DNA of 33,231 nt from Asterionellopsis glacialis (Eukaryota > Bacillariophyta > Plagiogrammaphyceae > Rhaphoneidales > Asterionellopsidaceae): positions 1 through 33,231 of the forward strand of contig WKLE02002070.1 in the NCBI GenBank assembly GCA_014885115.2, written 5' to 3'. How positions within the stretch are numbered: position 1 is the first letter of the stretch; every line of letters starts with the position of its first letter. Shown one piece after another: positions 1-9,608 of this stretch. The notes under the pieces were generated by a model that searched no databases, was not told where the DNA came from, and worked only from the letters and a program-made list of their open reading frames with translations. A program made the position numbers and the translations under genes.

Positions 1-1
1 A

Positions 2-346
2 GAAGAGCGTGCACAAGTACTTGCTGAGGCAGCTGCACTCAAGAAGCTTGCCACGGATTACTTACATCCCGAGCTTCCAGTGACAACGTCAGATCCTACT
101 GCTTATGGACGCAACTACTTCAGCCGTCCATCAGCTTCTCAGACCGAATCAAATGAGGTTCAAGAAGCAGAACTCGAGCATATTGAACTTGGAGAAGAGA
201 TTCGTGAGCAGTTGCAAGACGTTAACAAACCCTCTGTTGCAGAAAAGAATCGTAAGCTTGTGTCAGATCAAGGCAGTGATGAAGGATCGATGTCAAGGTC
301 TCCATCTTCTGTTATGCTTTTTGGTCTCGAGAACCAGGCTTTTTAA
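2..346 (+). CDS. C-terminal fragment of an unrecognised protein
   Basis: The frame is open from the left edge of the window to a TAA at 344-346, so only the last ~114 residues are present and the start lies outside. The visible part begins with an Ala/Lys/Glu-rich, helix-prone stretch (EERAQVLAEAAALKKLATDY). A polar acidic segment follows, then a Ser-rich tail ending GLENQAF. No domain, membrane segment or catalytic motif is recognisable. The composition suggests a disordered or coiled tail. It is read as coding because the frame stays open through the edge and gives a charged, non-repetitive protein. A GTG at 80 lies in frame but is not a plausible eukaryotic start. Confidence 0.5.
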   Translation, partial: EERAQVLAEAAALKKLATDYLHPELPVTTSDPTAYGRNYFSRPSASQTESNEVQEAELEHIELGEEIREQLQDVNKPSVAEKNRKLVSDQGSDEGSMSRSPSSVMLFGLENQAF

Positions 347-1914
347 AGAGTTTCTCTCTTCACATCCCTGGGGCTAGTCCCCGGCCGCTTGCTACGCGCT
401 CGCGACTTTGTATATATTTACCATTGCGGATGGCCACTACGTGTGGAATAAAAGAGATGAAAGAGAAGTTACTCGGAGAAAAGTACTGTGTAAACATTTT
501 CGCATGTTAAGTGCCATTTGTACATTAAAACATAATATTAAAAATAAACAAATGCATATTTATTCAATTTAGTTTTTGCACATACTTTTAAAATGCATCC
601 GCAATGAATTTGTTGTATCCTGAGATTTAGTTATTAGTTTTTTACCGGTAGATTGCACGTTAACTTGTGTGAATGTACTGGAGCTCAGCACAGGAAGTGA
701 GCATCAGATGTGAATATCATTAAGACGTGTACTAGGACCGAATTAGGTACCTGAGTTTACTTCTGATAAAATTGAAACGGCCAAATGTCGCAATAGATAA
801 TGTCAGTAGAACTTGCATAAAATTCTTGTGTGCACATGCAAGGAAGTTGAATTCTAATGATCAACATGTGTCGTGATGCGTATTACTTCCGCCCAGATTC
901 AGTGAAGTTCGTGCAAGTGCAAGATTGTTCTGTTCTGCTTGAACATTCGGTCGCTAATTTTCCTTGTCTTCCGGAAATCAGACAGTGATCTGACATTTTG
1001 TCACTGGTCCGACATTTTGTGGCCACCAATAAATTGGTTGCACAATTTTAATCAAACGATTCGATTATGAGGCATATTATTATTTACTGTATTATGCAAA
1101 AAGTTCAATATATTTTGTCTCTGGCACGTAGGACCATATTTCCTATAAATAAGCCTATCACAGTAGTAAGTAGGTCCTACCGTACAGGTACTTCTAACTT
1201 TCAGTGAATATCTGGTAACATTTTCTGAATTTGCGAGATGCGAGACACTGCTTCCAAAATGATTTACCCAGGTACTTACTGCGTAAGGTTCTTACTAATG
1301 TACCAGGTATCTTCCGTTTTATAATGAGAAATTGTATGCTGTACTTCCCTTAAACGACAAGAAGTTTTCGGATGTCCGATATAATGGTACATGCACATGT
1401 ATTTGTCTCCACTTAGTAAAACTAAAAGGAGATTACCGTACGTACTATTTCAGTCTTGATAATTACGATACCCTTCTATGTATCTGGTACACATGTTAAA
1501 TGTGTGATCTTCGAAAAACATATCTAGGGGCAATATTTTTTGTTAATTCGGGCCATAAGTGCACCAAACTTCTGGAGGTATACAAGGTATTATAGGATTA
1601 GAACTTAAAACAGAGAAATTGTATTTACCAGGTAGGACCTACCTTGTATACAGTATGGTACATTTCCCTGCTGGTACAACCACAAGACAGCTACGTTCTG
1701 TCAGTGGAGCTTTCACAAAAATAGGAAATAAAAGGAAAAGATTCACGTGTATTTGGTCCACATCTCTCATATCTACGGACTAGGCCTCTCTGTGAAGTAC
1801 CGAGAGTGAACGATCCCAAATTTGTTTACTCATACTGAATAACATATTGGTACGTTACAAAACCTATCACAACCAAGAGCATCTGCGTCCACACTGTATT
1901 TTAAAATCTCTAAG
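347..1914. other. Non-coding spacer rich in GTAC words
   Basis: No convincing gene was found here. A 74-codon frame at 1559-1783 has no recognisable content. The stretch is AT-rich and studded with GGTAC, CCAGGTA and TACCTGG words, for example near 1270, 1303 and 1628. These recur in other spacers of this window. Confidence 0.6.
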
Positions 1915-2610
1915 ATGACAGGTGTGACAGCAGGGACAACGATTGAAACTTTCAATCATGGTATAAGACAATTACGGGCGGGACGGGTCGCTGAGGCATT
2001 ACCAACTCTACGCCTTGTACTTAAACAACTTTGCAGTCAAGAAATGCAAAGCCCTCGTGACGAGGAAATCTCGAGATCCGCGAATATTTCAAGCTGTATC
2101 CAAGCAACACGTTTTGAAAAGCTTGAAAGATTGCCTGATTGTTCCGAACCTTTGCTTCACATTTTTGCTGCTGCTATTGAATATTCACCAAGTAAAAGCG
2201 AGCGCTTCCTTAGTAGTGCCGAAAGAAGTTGGTACTCAAGTTGCACTCTGTACAACCTTGCTCTAGCTAGCCATGCACAGGGTGTGCAACAGCGAAGCTT
2301 GCCGCTGTTAAAGAAGGCGATCAATCTCTACGATATGGCAAGTCAGGTTTTGAACAAAGTTTTAACCATTGAGAACAAGGCTGGGAACACAGATATACAT
2401 GGGACCCGACTTTTATTGGCCACTTTGAACAATATGGGTCACATCTTTCGTGAACTAGGAGAATTTGATTCTGCGGAACGTTGCTTTAGATGTATGTTGC
2501 ACGAAATGTCTCCTTCGTTAACTTTGTCTAGGATGGACAGTACTACCTCTGAACTTTACCTGAATGCAATGGTTTTTGGTGCCAGTCCCCAAAACGCAAG
2601 AGCTGCTTGA
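1915..2610 (+). CDS. TPR-repeat protein
   Basis: This is a 231-residue protein starting at ATG 1915 and ending at TGA. The N-terminus (about residues 11-40, FNHGIRQLRAGRVAEALPTL) looks like a tetratricopeptide helix pair. Two further TPR-like units lie at about 112-145 (YNLALASHAQG, then a second helix) and 168-196 (LNNMGHIFRELGEFDSAERC). The second fits the TPR consensus best, with Gly, Ala and aromatic residues in the usual positions. TPRs are protein-protein docking scaffolds; the partner is unknown. There is no signal peptide or membrane segment. Short TPR proteins of this kind are common in diatoms, which supports the organism guess. A GTAC-rich spacer precedes it and a CTAG/GTAC-rich tract follows. 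An additional exon cannot be excluded. Confidence 0.75.
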   Translation: MTGVTAGTTIETFNHGIRQLRAGRVAEALPTLRLVLKQLCSQEMQSPRDEEISRSANISSCIQATRFEKLERLPDCSEPLLHIFAAAIEYSPSKSERFLSSAERSWYSSCTLYNLALASHAQGVQQRSLPLLKKAINLYDMASQVLNKVLTIENKAGNTDIHGTRLLLATLNNMGHIFRELGEFDSAERCFRCMLHEMSPSLTLSRMDSTTSELYLNAMVFGASPQNARAA

Positions 2611-2739
2611 TATGCTTCGACAGTTCCTTTAGAGACAAATTTTTTTTTAGTTGTGTATACTAGTCTACATTAATAAGAAATAGTTAATAAATGAGAGATG
2701 TTATGAATTTCAGAGTTATCATGGTTGCATTGTACTGCC

Positions 2740-3010
2740 GGTAGTCTCTAGAAGGCCTCTACAGTCATTAGATCTGGTAGGCTCTCTAGACTGGTCCTAA
2801 ATTCCCGGTACCAGGTCCGATATAAAACTAGACTAGGACCCTTCAGTAATGTAAATAGGAAGTCCTAGACTAGTCTAGGACCTACCTGTACCCAGGTTGA
2901 GTCCAAGTCTCTAAGGTACTCTCTAGAGTAGAGAGACTCTCTCTAGACTAGACTACTGTCTGTATGAATAGTACATACCAGGTAGTCTCTCTCTCTAGAG
3001 AGATGGAATA
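2740..3010. repeat. CTAG/GTAC/CTCT low-complexity tract
   Basis: About 270 bp is built almost entirely from overlapping self-complementary words: TCTAGA, CTAGAC, CTAGGAC, GGTACC, CCAGGTA and runs of CTCT/GAGA. Short perfect palindromes such as TCCTAGACTAGTCTAGGA occur within it. The order varies, so it is not a simple tandem array. No coding potential was seen. It lies in the 3' spacer of the TPR gene. Confidence 0.65.
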
Positions 3011-3557
3011 CTCCAACTTCTTCAGCAAGAGACCCGCCGCCGATTCTTGCCCAGGACCATCCGGAACTACTGATTTACCTGGCATCTGTTCTAATCTACA
3101 TGGTTTCTGGTACTTGTAAATACATGGGGTCCCGCATACCAGGTACCTGTACAGGTCCTGGTGTTGTATATTTTCCGATATATAGAATGCATCTGAATCG
3201 TTCTTTTCCGTTAGATCGATTGTTCTGTACCGTTTTTCCTACATTTGGTTGAAAACCGAATATGGCTAAATCACTCACGTGCACACCCAACAATCTGCCC
3301 CACACAAACATAGCGCAAAAGCCATTTTCCAAAATTTCAATTTTTGAAGACGAAAAACGAGATCTCACGACGACCCCCCCCAACAATGGACTGGGCCTCT
3401 CTCTATCAAAAGCTTCGGTTCGTGCTACTATTGTTTATTCTGAACTACAGGTATTCAAATGGTTCTATTCGTCAGCAACCTCGAGACTACCATGATACTG
3501 ATTCCAACTTGTAATGTCCATGCCAAAAGTAGAATTGCCGAAAGCATTCATTGCCAT
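3011..3557. other. Intergenic spacer
   Basis: No supported gene. Overlapping short frames on both strands (3096-3386 reverse, 3262-3495 forward) show no recognisable content. GGTACCTGTACAGGTCCTGG near 3141 continues the GTAC-rich pattern. Confidence 0.5.
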
Positions 3558-4619
3558 TTACGCTTCTTTTTTGCATACTTTATCATCCACCCTTGAGGCA
3601 CGATTCTGGTCTTTCTGAGCTGTCGCAGTCGTAGTCCTAGTATTTGCTTTTTTCGTGGTTGTCGGACTAGGTCCTTCATAGGAAGCATAGGTATTCATCA
3701 TGTAGTCATACCACATACAATATTGGGCATAATTAATGGTAAATTTCCGATGATGCATTTCATGATTGCCCACACTGTACTGTCCCAATCCCGGAATAGT
3801 CCATTGAATGTTATAGGGTGAATGATTCAACATGGCCAAGGCCGCATGAATGTTGAAAAATAGAAAAATCGTAAAGGCATGCGCCCCCGTGATATAAGTC
3901 GATGCTCCCACAGCGGCCCAGGTACACCCAATGCCGATAAAATGTTCCAAGGGATGTTCATTGCCGGCATCCAGGTATCCTCGTGTGGGATAGTGCTGTC
4001 GATGATGATGTTTGTGTACCAAGGCATAGCACCAGGATTGATGCAATATATGATGAAGAGGTGCATAACACAAATCCAACACGACAAACATGACCCACAG
4101 GGCACCCACTGTATTTTTCAATGATAATTCAGAATATTCCAAGGACACTTCGGATGCAAACCAAATATAATGGAGTAATCGTTGAACAAATATCCATTCG
4201 TCCACGGAATTAATGACTAAAAATAGAATGGATTTCGTATCCAATGACACGTATCGCGCAGGTTGTTGATTACTCCGTCTTGTTGGTAACAATATGGACT
4301 CGTCGTCATCGATGATGCTGTTATCGTCGATATTGGAGTCGCCGTCTTCTTTCCTTTGTCGTGTTTGGTTTCGTCGTTTTCGCTGTTGCATCGATGCCAT
4401 CCATTCAATGGTGCCCACGACTAAATGATCATAAAAGGAAATAGCACCCCGAATACAAAGACCCCCCATGATCCATTGTCCCGCAGTCAGATTCCATGGA
4501 TTTATATACTGCGGATCTACCTTGGTCACATACCAAATCACAAATACAACTAGACTCGTATTTAACAATTTCGATTGCACTTCCTGTTGCAAGCGACGAT
4601 TGCTTTTCATCATTTTCAT
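3558..4619 (-). CDS. Fatty acid hydroxylase / sterol desaturase family membrane oxidase
   Basis: This 353-residue membrane protein has the di-iron histidine signature of the fatty-acid-hydroxylase superfamily: H189-x3-H193 (HHILH), H202-x2-H205-H206 (HKHHH) and H286-x2-H289-H290 (HEMHH), plus an intervening NEHPLEH. The tail after the last box, HHRKFTINYAQYCMWYDYMM, matches the F-x-x-NY-x-Q-Y...D pattern of C-5 sterol desaturases and relatives. Hydrophobic segments lie near residues 18-34, 45-70, 130-155, 170-188 and 227-265. An acidic low-complexity insert at about 85-115 separates the first membrane part from the catalytic part. Such enzymes use O2 and two irons in the ER to hydroxylate, desaturate or epoxidise lipids. 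The substrate cannot be told from sequence. A sterol desaturase is the default call. The alternative squalene epoxidase of diatoms belongs to the same superfamily and is a possible alternative. The Thr/Lys-rich C-terminus shows no recognisable retrieval signal. Start: the first ATG of the frame. Confidence 0.85.
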   Translation of the reverse strand: MKMMKSNRRLQQEVQSKLLNTSLVVFVIWYVTKVDPQYINPWNLTAGQWIMGGLCIRGAISFYDHLVVGTIEWMASMQQRKRRNQTRQRKEDGDSNIDDNSIIDDDESILLPTRRSNQQPARYVSLDTKSILFLVINSVDEWIFVQRLLHYIWFASEVSLEYSELSLKNTVGALWVMFVVLDLCYAPLHHILHQSWCYALVHKHHHRQHYPTRGYLDAGNEHPLEHFIGIGCTWAAVGASTYITGAHAFTIFLFFNIHAALAMLNHSPYNIQWTIPGLGQYSVGNHEMHHRKFTINYAQYCMWYDYMMNTYASYEGPSPTTTKKANTRTTTATAQKDQNRASRVDDKVCKKEA

Positions 4620-5038
4620 TTTTTTTTAAATATTACTTGTTTGTAAAATGAACTCTTTCTTCAACAGATTCTATCGTTGCTTTGTCGTGGACCATGTGAT
4701 GAGTGATGAGGGTGGTCGTCGCAAATCAAGAACAGTCGAAGGCAATATGTCTGGCAATGACGAGCAGGGGCAACAGATGACAAGCAAGCAAGAGGAGCCC
4801 TTTAGAAAGTCTGGTTTAGAGAGTCTACCCTTAATAAATGTACTACGGTACTGTCTGGATCGATTTTTACTGGTACGAAACGTCACAGACAAGCCTTACC
4901 TGGTACCGTACCTGACCAGGAGGTACTTGGTACAGAAAAAAAAGAATCCGAGCACTACTTACTACAAGGTAACAAAAAAAAACATGTGTTACTTCTTTTC
5001 GTCCGTCCTGAGTCAGCGCAACCCATATATTATTATTT
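4620..5038. other. Promoter-side spacer of the hydroxylase gene
   Basis: A forward frame at 4648-5040 (130 codons) starts 28 bp from the divergent hydroxylase start. It runs through GTAC-rich sequence (4840-4960) and poly-A, so it is not accepted as a gene. GGTACCGTACC and related words are dense at 4890-4940. Confidence 0.5.
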
Positions 5039-5062
5039 AAGACTGGCGCAATCAAATCTGGC
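5039..5062 (+). repeat. Left terminal inverted repeat
   Basis: 24 bp, exact reverse complement of 5662-5685. It carries the core TGGCGCAATCAAATCTGG. Confidence 0.8.
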
Positions 5063-5661
5063 GCCGTTGATTAACTCGACTAAGAATTTTCGGAAATCCC
5101 GACTTCCGAGAAAAAGCAAAAAGAAAAACTCGACTCGTAATTTTTATTTTAGAGATTGTTTTTTTTCAGGTGACGGGCTCTCATTTTTTTTCTGTTTTCG
5201 TTTTCGTGAAGCTCTATACCTTGCTTTCTCATTCCTTTCGTTTTTATTTTGTTTAAGATAGCATTCCCAGGATGGGGACACGTAATGTCTTGGTATTCTT
5301 TGGGTAGCAACGGTCGAAACTTATTGTAAAGTTCAACCTGCTTTATTTCGGGTATTCCCGGATCCGGGATGACTGGAATGTTGTTTTCCGTTCTGCAAGA
5401 AAAAATTGCTCTAGCACAAACAACAGGTACAGAAGATGCATCTGACAAAAAAAAATTACATGTTGTTGCATGCGCAAAACGTGCACGACATGCGTGTCCG
5501 TACGTCGGAACACTATGTTCAAATCAACATATCTCAGCCATCAGAGATATCCAGAACAAGTACAGCACACCAATCGAAAGCTCTCCTTCTGGACCATTCA
5601 AATATGCAATAAACAGAAATATCTGATTAACTTGATTTTAGTCGGAAATCACCCGGAGGTG

Positions 5662-5685
5662 GCCAGATTTGATTGCGCCAGTCTT
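5662..5685 (-). repeat. Right terminal inverted repeat
   Basis: 24 bp, exact reverse complement of 5039-5062. It is followed by ATTT, matching the four bases before the left repeat. Confidence 0.8.
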
Positions 5686-6271
5686 ATTTGTCGATGAATC
5701 ATTATTCTGGGAACCTGAGGAACGCAAATCATGATTGTCCAAGCCAGACAAACAGAAATTGATTCGATTTGCACGCTTGCATGCTTATGTTGTGGTCTGT
5801 GTTTCCAGTCACAAAAACATCCCCAACACATCTTTTTAGGGTTTCGCATTTTATGCCAGCCAGAGTGGCCGTTTGATGCCAAAAAAGGATTCCAATTTTG
5901 TGTATGTAAATTCAGTACCACAATCCTTAGTGGACACAGATAAAATATATATCTACTAGTCCGTGCCATACTTCACCACTGCCATTGTACGTTGTATTGA
6001 AGTTTGCCATTTACCAATCCTCTACCAGATTCAATGAGATACCATTCTACAATTTCTGCAATCTGTTTGTTTTGCACAATACTTTACAGTATAATTGTAA
6101 GCCACATTTTCTCATCTTGTTTCATTTGACTACTGTAGCTACATTTCCTTGTTTAAAAAAAAACGAAAGCCATTCACAATTGCTTGCAACATCAAAGATC
6201 ATCTGCCTATCACTTGTGCTTTGAGAATTTTCCCTTCTCCTGCATTGTCATCATTGTTGTCCTTATTGTTC
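5686..6271. other. AT-rich spacer before the hAT remnant
   Basis: No gene is supported. Short frames on both strands are unrecognisable. It may include the left end of the hAT-like element, whose inverted repeats I could not find by eye. Confidence 0.45.
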
Positions 6272-6610
6272 ATGATGAGCAACACCAACAAGAAGCAGTG
6301 TGGCATTCCTTTATCTTCAACAGGAAAACAAAATAACAAAGATAAGAGACAGAAAAGGTTCAGCTTTATTTTGTTAAAAGATGTTCACAAACTTGATCCT
6401 GGGCAGAACATGTGCAAAGAATTGTCTAATGCCTTTGAAGAACTGAATGGAAAGCCCATCAAATTATATGGAGACCTGCAAGATGCCATTGATGAAATTA
6501 GCAGATATGTTGAAAACAATGTGCAACAACAACTTAATAATAACAGTTTGGACCAAAAAATGTGCTTGCAATTGCCAAAAGAGCAGGAAAAAAAACAGCA
6601 ACCTACTTAA
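6272..6610 (+). pseudogene. Small unrecognised frame at the start of the hAT-like element
   Basis: This frame has ATG 6272 (MMSNTNKKQ) and encodes 112 residues. It has a basic Asn/Lys/Gln-rich N-terminus, then a helix-prone middle (about MCKELSNAFEELNGKPIKLY) and a Gln/Asn-rich end. No domain is recognised. The stop falls inside the first copy of a 37-bp tandem duplication. It may be the 5' part of the transposase or an accessory ORF; its intactness is unclear. Confidence 0.4.
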
Positions 6611-6656
6611 AAGATGAAAGCAGAAAAAAAAACAGCAACCTACTTAAAAGATGAAA
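6583..6656 (+). repeat. 37-bp tandem duplication
   Basis: Two copies begin GCAG at 6583 and 6620 and differ by one base; GCAG recurs at 6657. The unit contains ACAGCAACCTACTTAAAAG. Because 37 is not a multiple of three, the duplication shifts the frame. Confidence 0.8.
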
Positions 6657-6669
6657 GCAGAGATCCAAA

Positions 6670-6996
6670 AGTAAGAAGAGATACATTGAAGATGCAATGA
6701 ATGCTTGTAATCATCCAAGCCTGGGCTTAAATCATGCAATTCAGTTTGGAAAACCATGTCCTTATTGCAAAAAATTCAAGATTCTTGTTAGGCAAGCAAA
6801 CTCATTGTTAAAGGCAGTCAATGAAGAAAAGAGGACACATAATGAAAAAAGAACTGAACCTCAACAGCAATTAACCACCAAAAAAAGTCCAATAGTTGTC
6901 ATTGACATGAACAACAGTGATTCTGATTATAAACACATGATTAGTAACAAGTTGAAACATGAAGTAATTAACAACACTTTGTCAAGCAAGAATTGA
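6670..6996 (+). pseudogene. hAT-like element fragment with CPYC motif
   Basis: The frame is open from 6655 after a TGA at 6652-6654 and ends in TGA at 6994-6996. It contains the finger-like pair GKPCPYCKKFK and upstream MNACNHPSLGLNHAI, which together could supply zinc ligands. The rest is Lys/Asn/Glu-rich. The next fragment overlaps by a few bases in another frame. No independent family assignment is possible. Confidence 0.4.
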
Positions 6997-7553
6997 ACAA
7001 CAGGGGTAGAAAAGGTGCAGCACAACAGGGAATGGCAAAGGCTCAGAAAGTAAAGAATGGCAACCCTAAATTGTCTGACTTCCACAAAACATCTCATGGT
7101 GCAATTAAGAATGCAAAGACCCTTTCAATTAAAACACATTTGGAACATTTAAACAAGAGGGGTGTGGTGGTTCTTGACACTAAGGCTAATTAGATAAAGT
7201 ATCTGCAATACAAGACTGACAAATGGAATTGGTGGACTTTTACACCTGTGAAATTGACAATTAATTCATTCAGCATAATTGGTGAAATTACTTGCAGAGC
7301 ATGCAACTTCACACTGATGCACACATGAAGCATCACAAAGCATATTACAGGTAAAAAACACATGAAGGCTTTGGAAAAATTGAAGAAGTTGGCAGTAGCC
7401 AAAACTGCCTCAGTCAATTTTCTTCAAGAGTGGGTGGATAAAGTCATTCAGTGTGTGCAAGAAACCTTTCTGTTGAAGGCTTACATTTCAATGAACACTA
7501 TGAAAGATTTGTGTGAATCTAAATTCATGCAGCCTCATTGGGCAGAAAAGTAA
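6993..7553 (+). pseudogene. Broken N-terminal zinc-finger part of a hAT-like transposase
   Basis: One reading frame runs through this stretch with in-frame stops at 7191-7193 (TAG) and 7326-7328 (TGA). Around the second stop is a C-x2-C...H-x5-H arrangement (CRACNF ... KHITGKKH), resembling the BED/C2H2-type fingers at the N-terminus of hAT transposases. The stop lies between the Cys and His pairs, so the finger cannot be made intact. The downstream part (MKALEKLKKLAVAKTA) is helix-prone. The same frame continues past 7553, again interrupted by stops, to about 7740. The two internal stops are the clearest sign that the element is dead. Confidence 0.55.
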
Positions 7554-7900
7554 ATTTTGCTTGGGTAGATCACTCATCTGTCTGATGACATTGTTTCTGT
7601 TGTAGTGCACATGAAAGAACTTATTTTTTGCCCAGCTAATGCAAAATGTAAGAAGAGTGACAACCAAGCAAATATTATTGCGTATGAGCATTTTAGTATC
7701 ATATATTTGATGGCACTCCATCTTTTGCTGAAACAGAGGTAAGTCCAAATGGAATATTTACAACAATTCTTTCTTTTCACCACATCTGACAAATCCTTTT
7801 TGGTTACCTCATAGGCTGTGATAATCCAGATTGTTATGAAGGATGGGGACATTCTTTTTTTGTCAATTTGATGCGCATTGTTTAAAAAAAGTTAAATAGC

Positions 7901-8406
7901 ATGCAAATTGTGAATCATATTCTTACTTCTGTTGAAGTTTGGCTTGGACTTGACATGACAATGTATAGAGCTGCCATGTGTGACCAGGCAGCTATGAACA
8001 AAAAGGCACTGTATGATCTCCAGGAAAGGCACAGGGAGATTGGGGGCATGGGTGTTGATTACCACTTAAAAATTATGGAAACATGGTGATTTCTCATATG
8101 TTATTGAATGCTGAGAAACAAATGTACTGTAAATCAATAACACCATTCATCAATAGTTTTTGAAAATTATGGCAGAAGGTGATTCAATACCCTGGCAATG
8201 CAAGGGACCTAGCAAAGGAAAAGTTTGCCAAAAGCATTAAAGAATCAAGTGGGGTTTGTTTTTACACTCACTACAAACAGATTGTGCAGATTGTAGATTA
8301 TGGTTTGGAATCTATGATGTCCAAAATTGTACCAACATGTGTTGAGAGAAAGTTGTCTGAAGGCTTGGCAAAATTATTAGTTAATGAATTTGGAACCAAA
8401 AACTGA
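7901..8406 (+). pseudogene. Middle fragments of the hAT-like transposase
   Basis: Two short forward frames, 7901-8089 and 8179-8406, are in different phases. They include IVNHILTSVEVWLGLDMTMY and VCFYTHYKQIVQIVDYGLES, which have the amphipathic helical look of hAT central regions. The catalytic acidic residues cannot be assigned by eye. They are joined to the rest by strand, position and composition only. Confidence 0.35.
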
Positions 8407-8645
8407 AGGGCATATCTAGTGGTGGCAATCCTAGAGGGCTGTACAGTGGCAGATTCAGGACATGCATTTTGTTAGGGATGCTACATACTTGAGGGCCATT
8501 CACCCTTGCTCTTCACTGCAAAGGAGGCACTTCAAAAATCACTGACCAATTCAGACAAGATGATGTGTTTCCACATGTTGAAAAAATTGTTGATTGAGTT
8601 GTGGATCTTATTCAACAAGCAAAAGACCATGCCGCAGTTTAGAGG

Positions 8646-9608
8646 AATGAGCTGCAATTAGAACTTGATGCTACCAATCAAAAAGTGAATGGTGCACTAG
8701 AAAATTTGAATGCTGTAAAAGAGCTTGAAGATAATACAAGAGGAGCAGCATCCAATGGGAGAAGGAGACAATCATCTGCTAAATTGGTTGACAAACATGA
8801 TGTAGCTGGGGCTGTGGTCTGAGTTTTGGATGCAAAGGAGAAATATAAAAAGGCCAAGAATGATGAGGCAATGATGCAGCAGAAACTTGATGGAAGTGTG
8901 GAGAAATTTAATGATTGGTTAGCAAGATTTCCACATCGCACAATAGATGAGCTAATCCAGCATGCCAGATCTGTTCAACAGCCTGGGATTGATTATTTTA
9001 ACAAGCAATTTATTGATCAAGCAGGGGACTTGTATAAGGTTATGGAAGTTCTAGATTGTTGCAACACAATCTTCAATCTACTTTGGTTGAAAGAGAATGC
9101 TTGTCAGGTGCACAACATAAGGATTCATGCACAGGAACTCTTGCCTTTTTTTGGTTTCCCTGAGTTTGACAATGCTTTCATTGAAGCATTTTTGAAAGAG
9201 ATCCACAACATTGTAATTCAAGCAATGGAACTTATTTTTGATTGGTGCACCATTGCATCATCTTGTTTGTTCAGAACCTGTTTGGAGAGAAAGAAGAAAG
9301 GAATGTGTGGTCCAGTGGATGAGGATTGGAGAAAGGATGTCAGTGAGAAACCAGCAAGGATATGGGAGTGGTGGAGGCCAATTATTATGGATGGTCCCAA
9401 ATTTCCTTGTTTCTCTCTGGTGTTGCATTTGATTGCTCTCATACAGCAGGTGTCCGGTGGTACAGTTGAGAGAGTTTTCTCTCAGATGAAATGTGTGATT
9501 GATGTTTGTGGACAAGTTTACAAAGATTTGCTTGAAGTGCACATGTTTGCCAGATGCAATAGCAACTTGGATCCATTGGGGATGCAAGTGTGTGTAGGGC
9601 ATGATTGA
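8646..9608 (+). pseudogene. hAT transposase C-terminal half
   Basis: One frame is open across 8646-9608 except for an in-frame TGA at 8820-8822. The N-terminal part is a charged coiled-coil-like stretch (NELQLELDATNQKVNG and onward). The C-terminal part carries the hAT dimerisation pattern: WEWWRPIIMDGPKFPCFSLV, then SGGTVERVFSQMKCVID, then LLEVHMFARCNSNL. In the family this reads W...P.L..., S...ERVFS, and a final L...HM.....N. A TTG at 8826 is not a likely start. Just upstream (about 8440-8600) another frame gives CYILEGHSPLLFTAKEALQK after a stop, further transposase remains in a shifted phase. Confidence 0.65.

Larger units (their letters stand above)
5039..5685. mobile_element. Small TIR element (MITE-like), 647 bp
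   Basis: Perfect 24-bp terminal inverted repeats bound the segment: left 5039-5062, right 5662-5685. Each begins AAGACTGGCGCAATC when read inward. ATTT sits directly outside both ends (5035-5038 and 5686-5689) and may be a 4-bp target-site duplication; other boundaries (TT or a degenerate TTAA) are possible. Internal frames (5149-5448 reverse, 5369-5626 forward) show no recognisable transposase and the reverse one lacks an ATG start. It is therefore best described as a non-autonomous DNA transposon. The superfamily is unassigned. A CCCGGATCCGGG palindrome lies near its centre at about 5358. Confidence 0.75.
6272..9608 (+). mobile_element. Decayed hAT-like DNA transposon, coding region
   Basis: A series of forward-strand frames is interrupted by stops and frame changes but together looks like one transposon. 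In order: a small Lys/Gln-rich frame (6272-6610), a frame with a CPYC pair (6670-6996), a zinc-finger-like segment (about 7290-7365), fragments around 7901-8089 and 8179-8406, and a hAT C-terminal dimerisation region (9370-9560). The AT-rich, Asn/Gln/Lys-heavy composition differs from the neighbouring genes. The outer inverted repeats and target duplication were not identified, so the limits given are those of the recognisable coding remains. Confidence 0.7.

Noticed and set aside
4648..5040. 130-codon forward frame next to the hydroxylase gene
   Set aside because: Its start is 28 bp from a divergent real start, it runs through GTAC-rich and poly-A sequence, and it shows no domain.
5149..5448. 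Reverse frame inside the TIR element as a transposase remnant
   Set aside because: It lacks an ATG start, is short and matches no transposase pattern I recognise.
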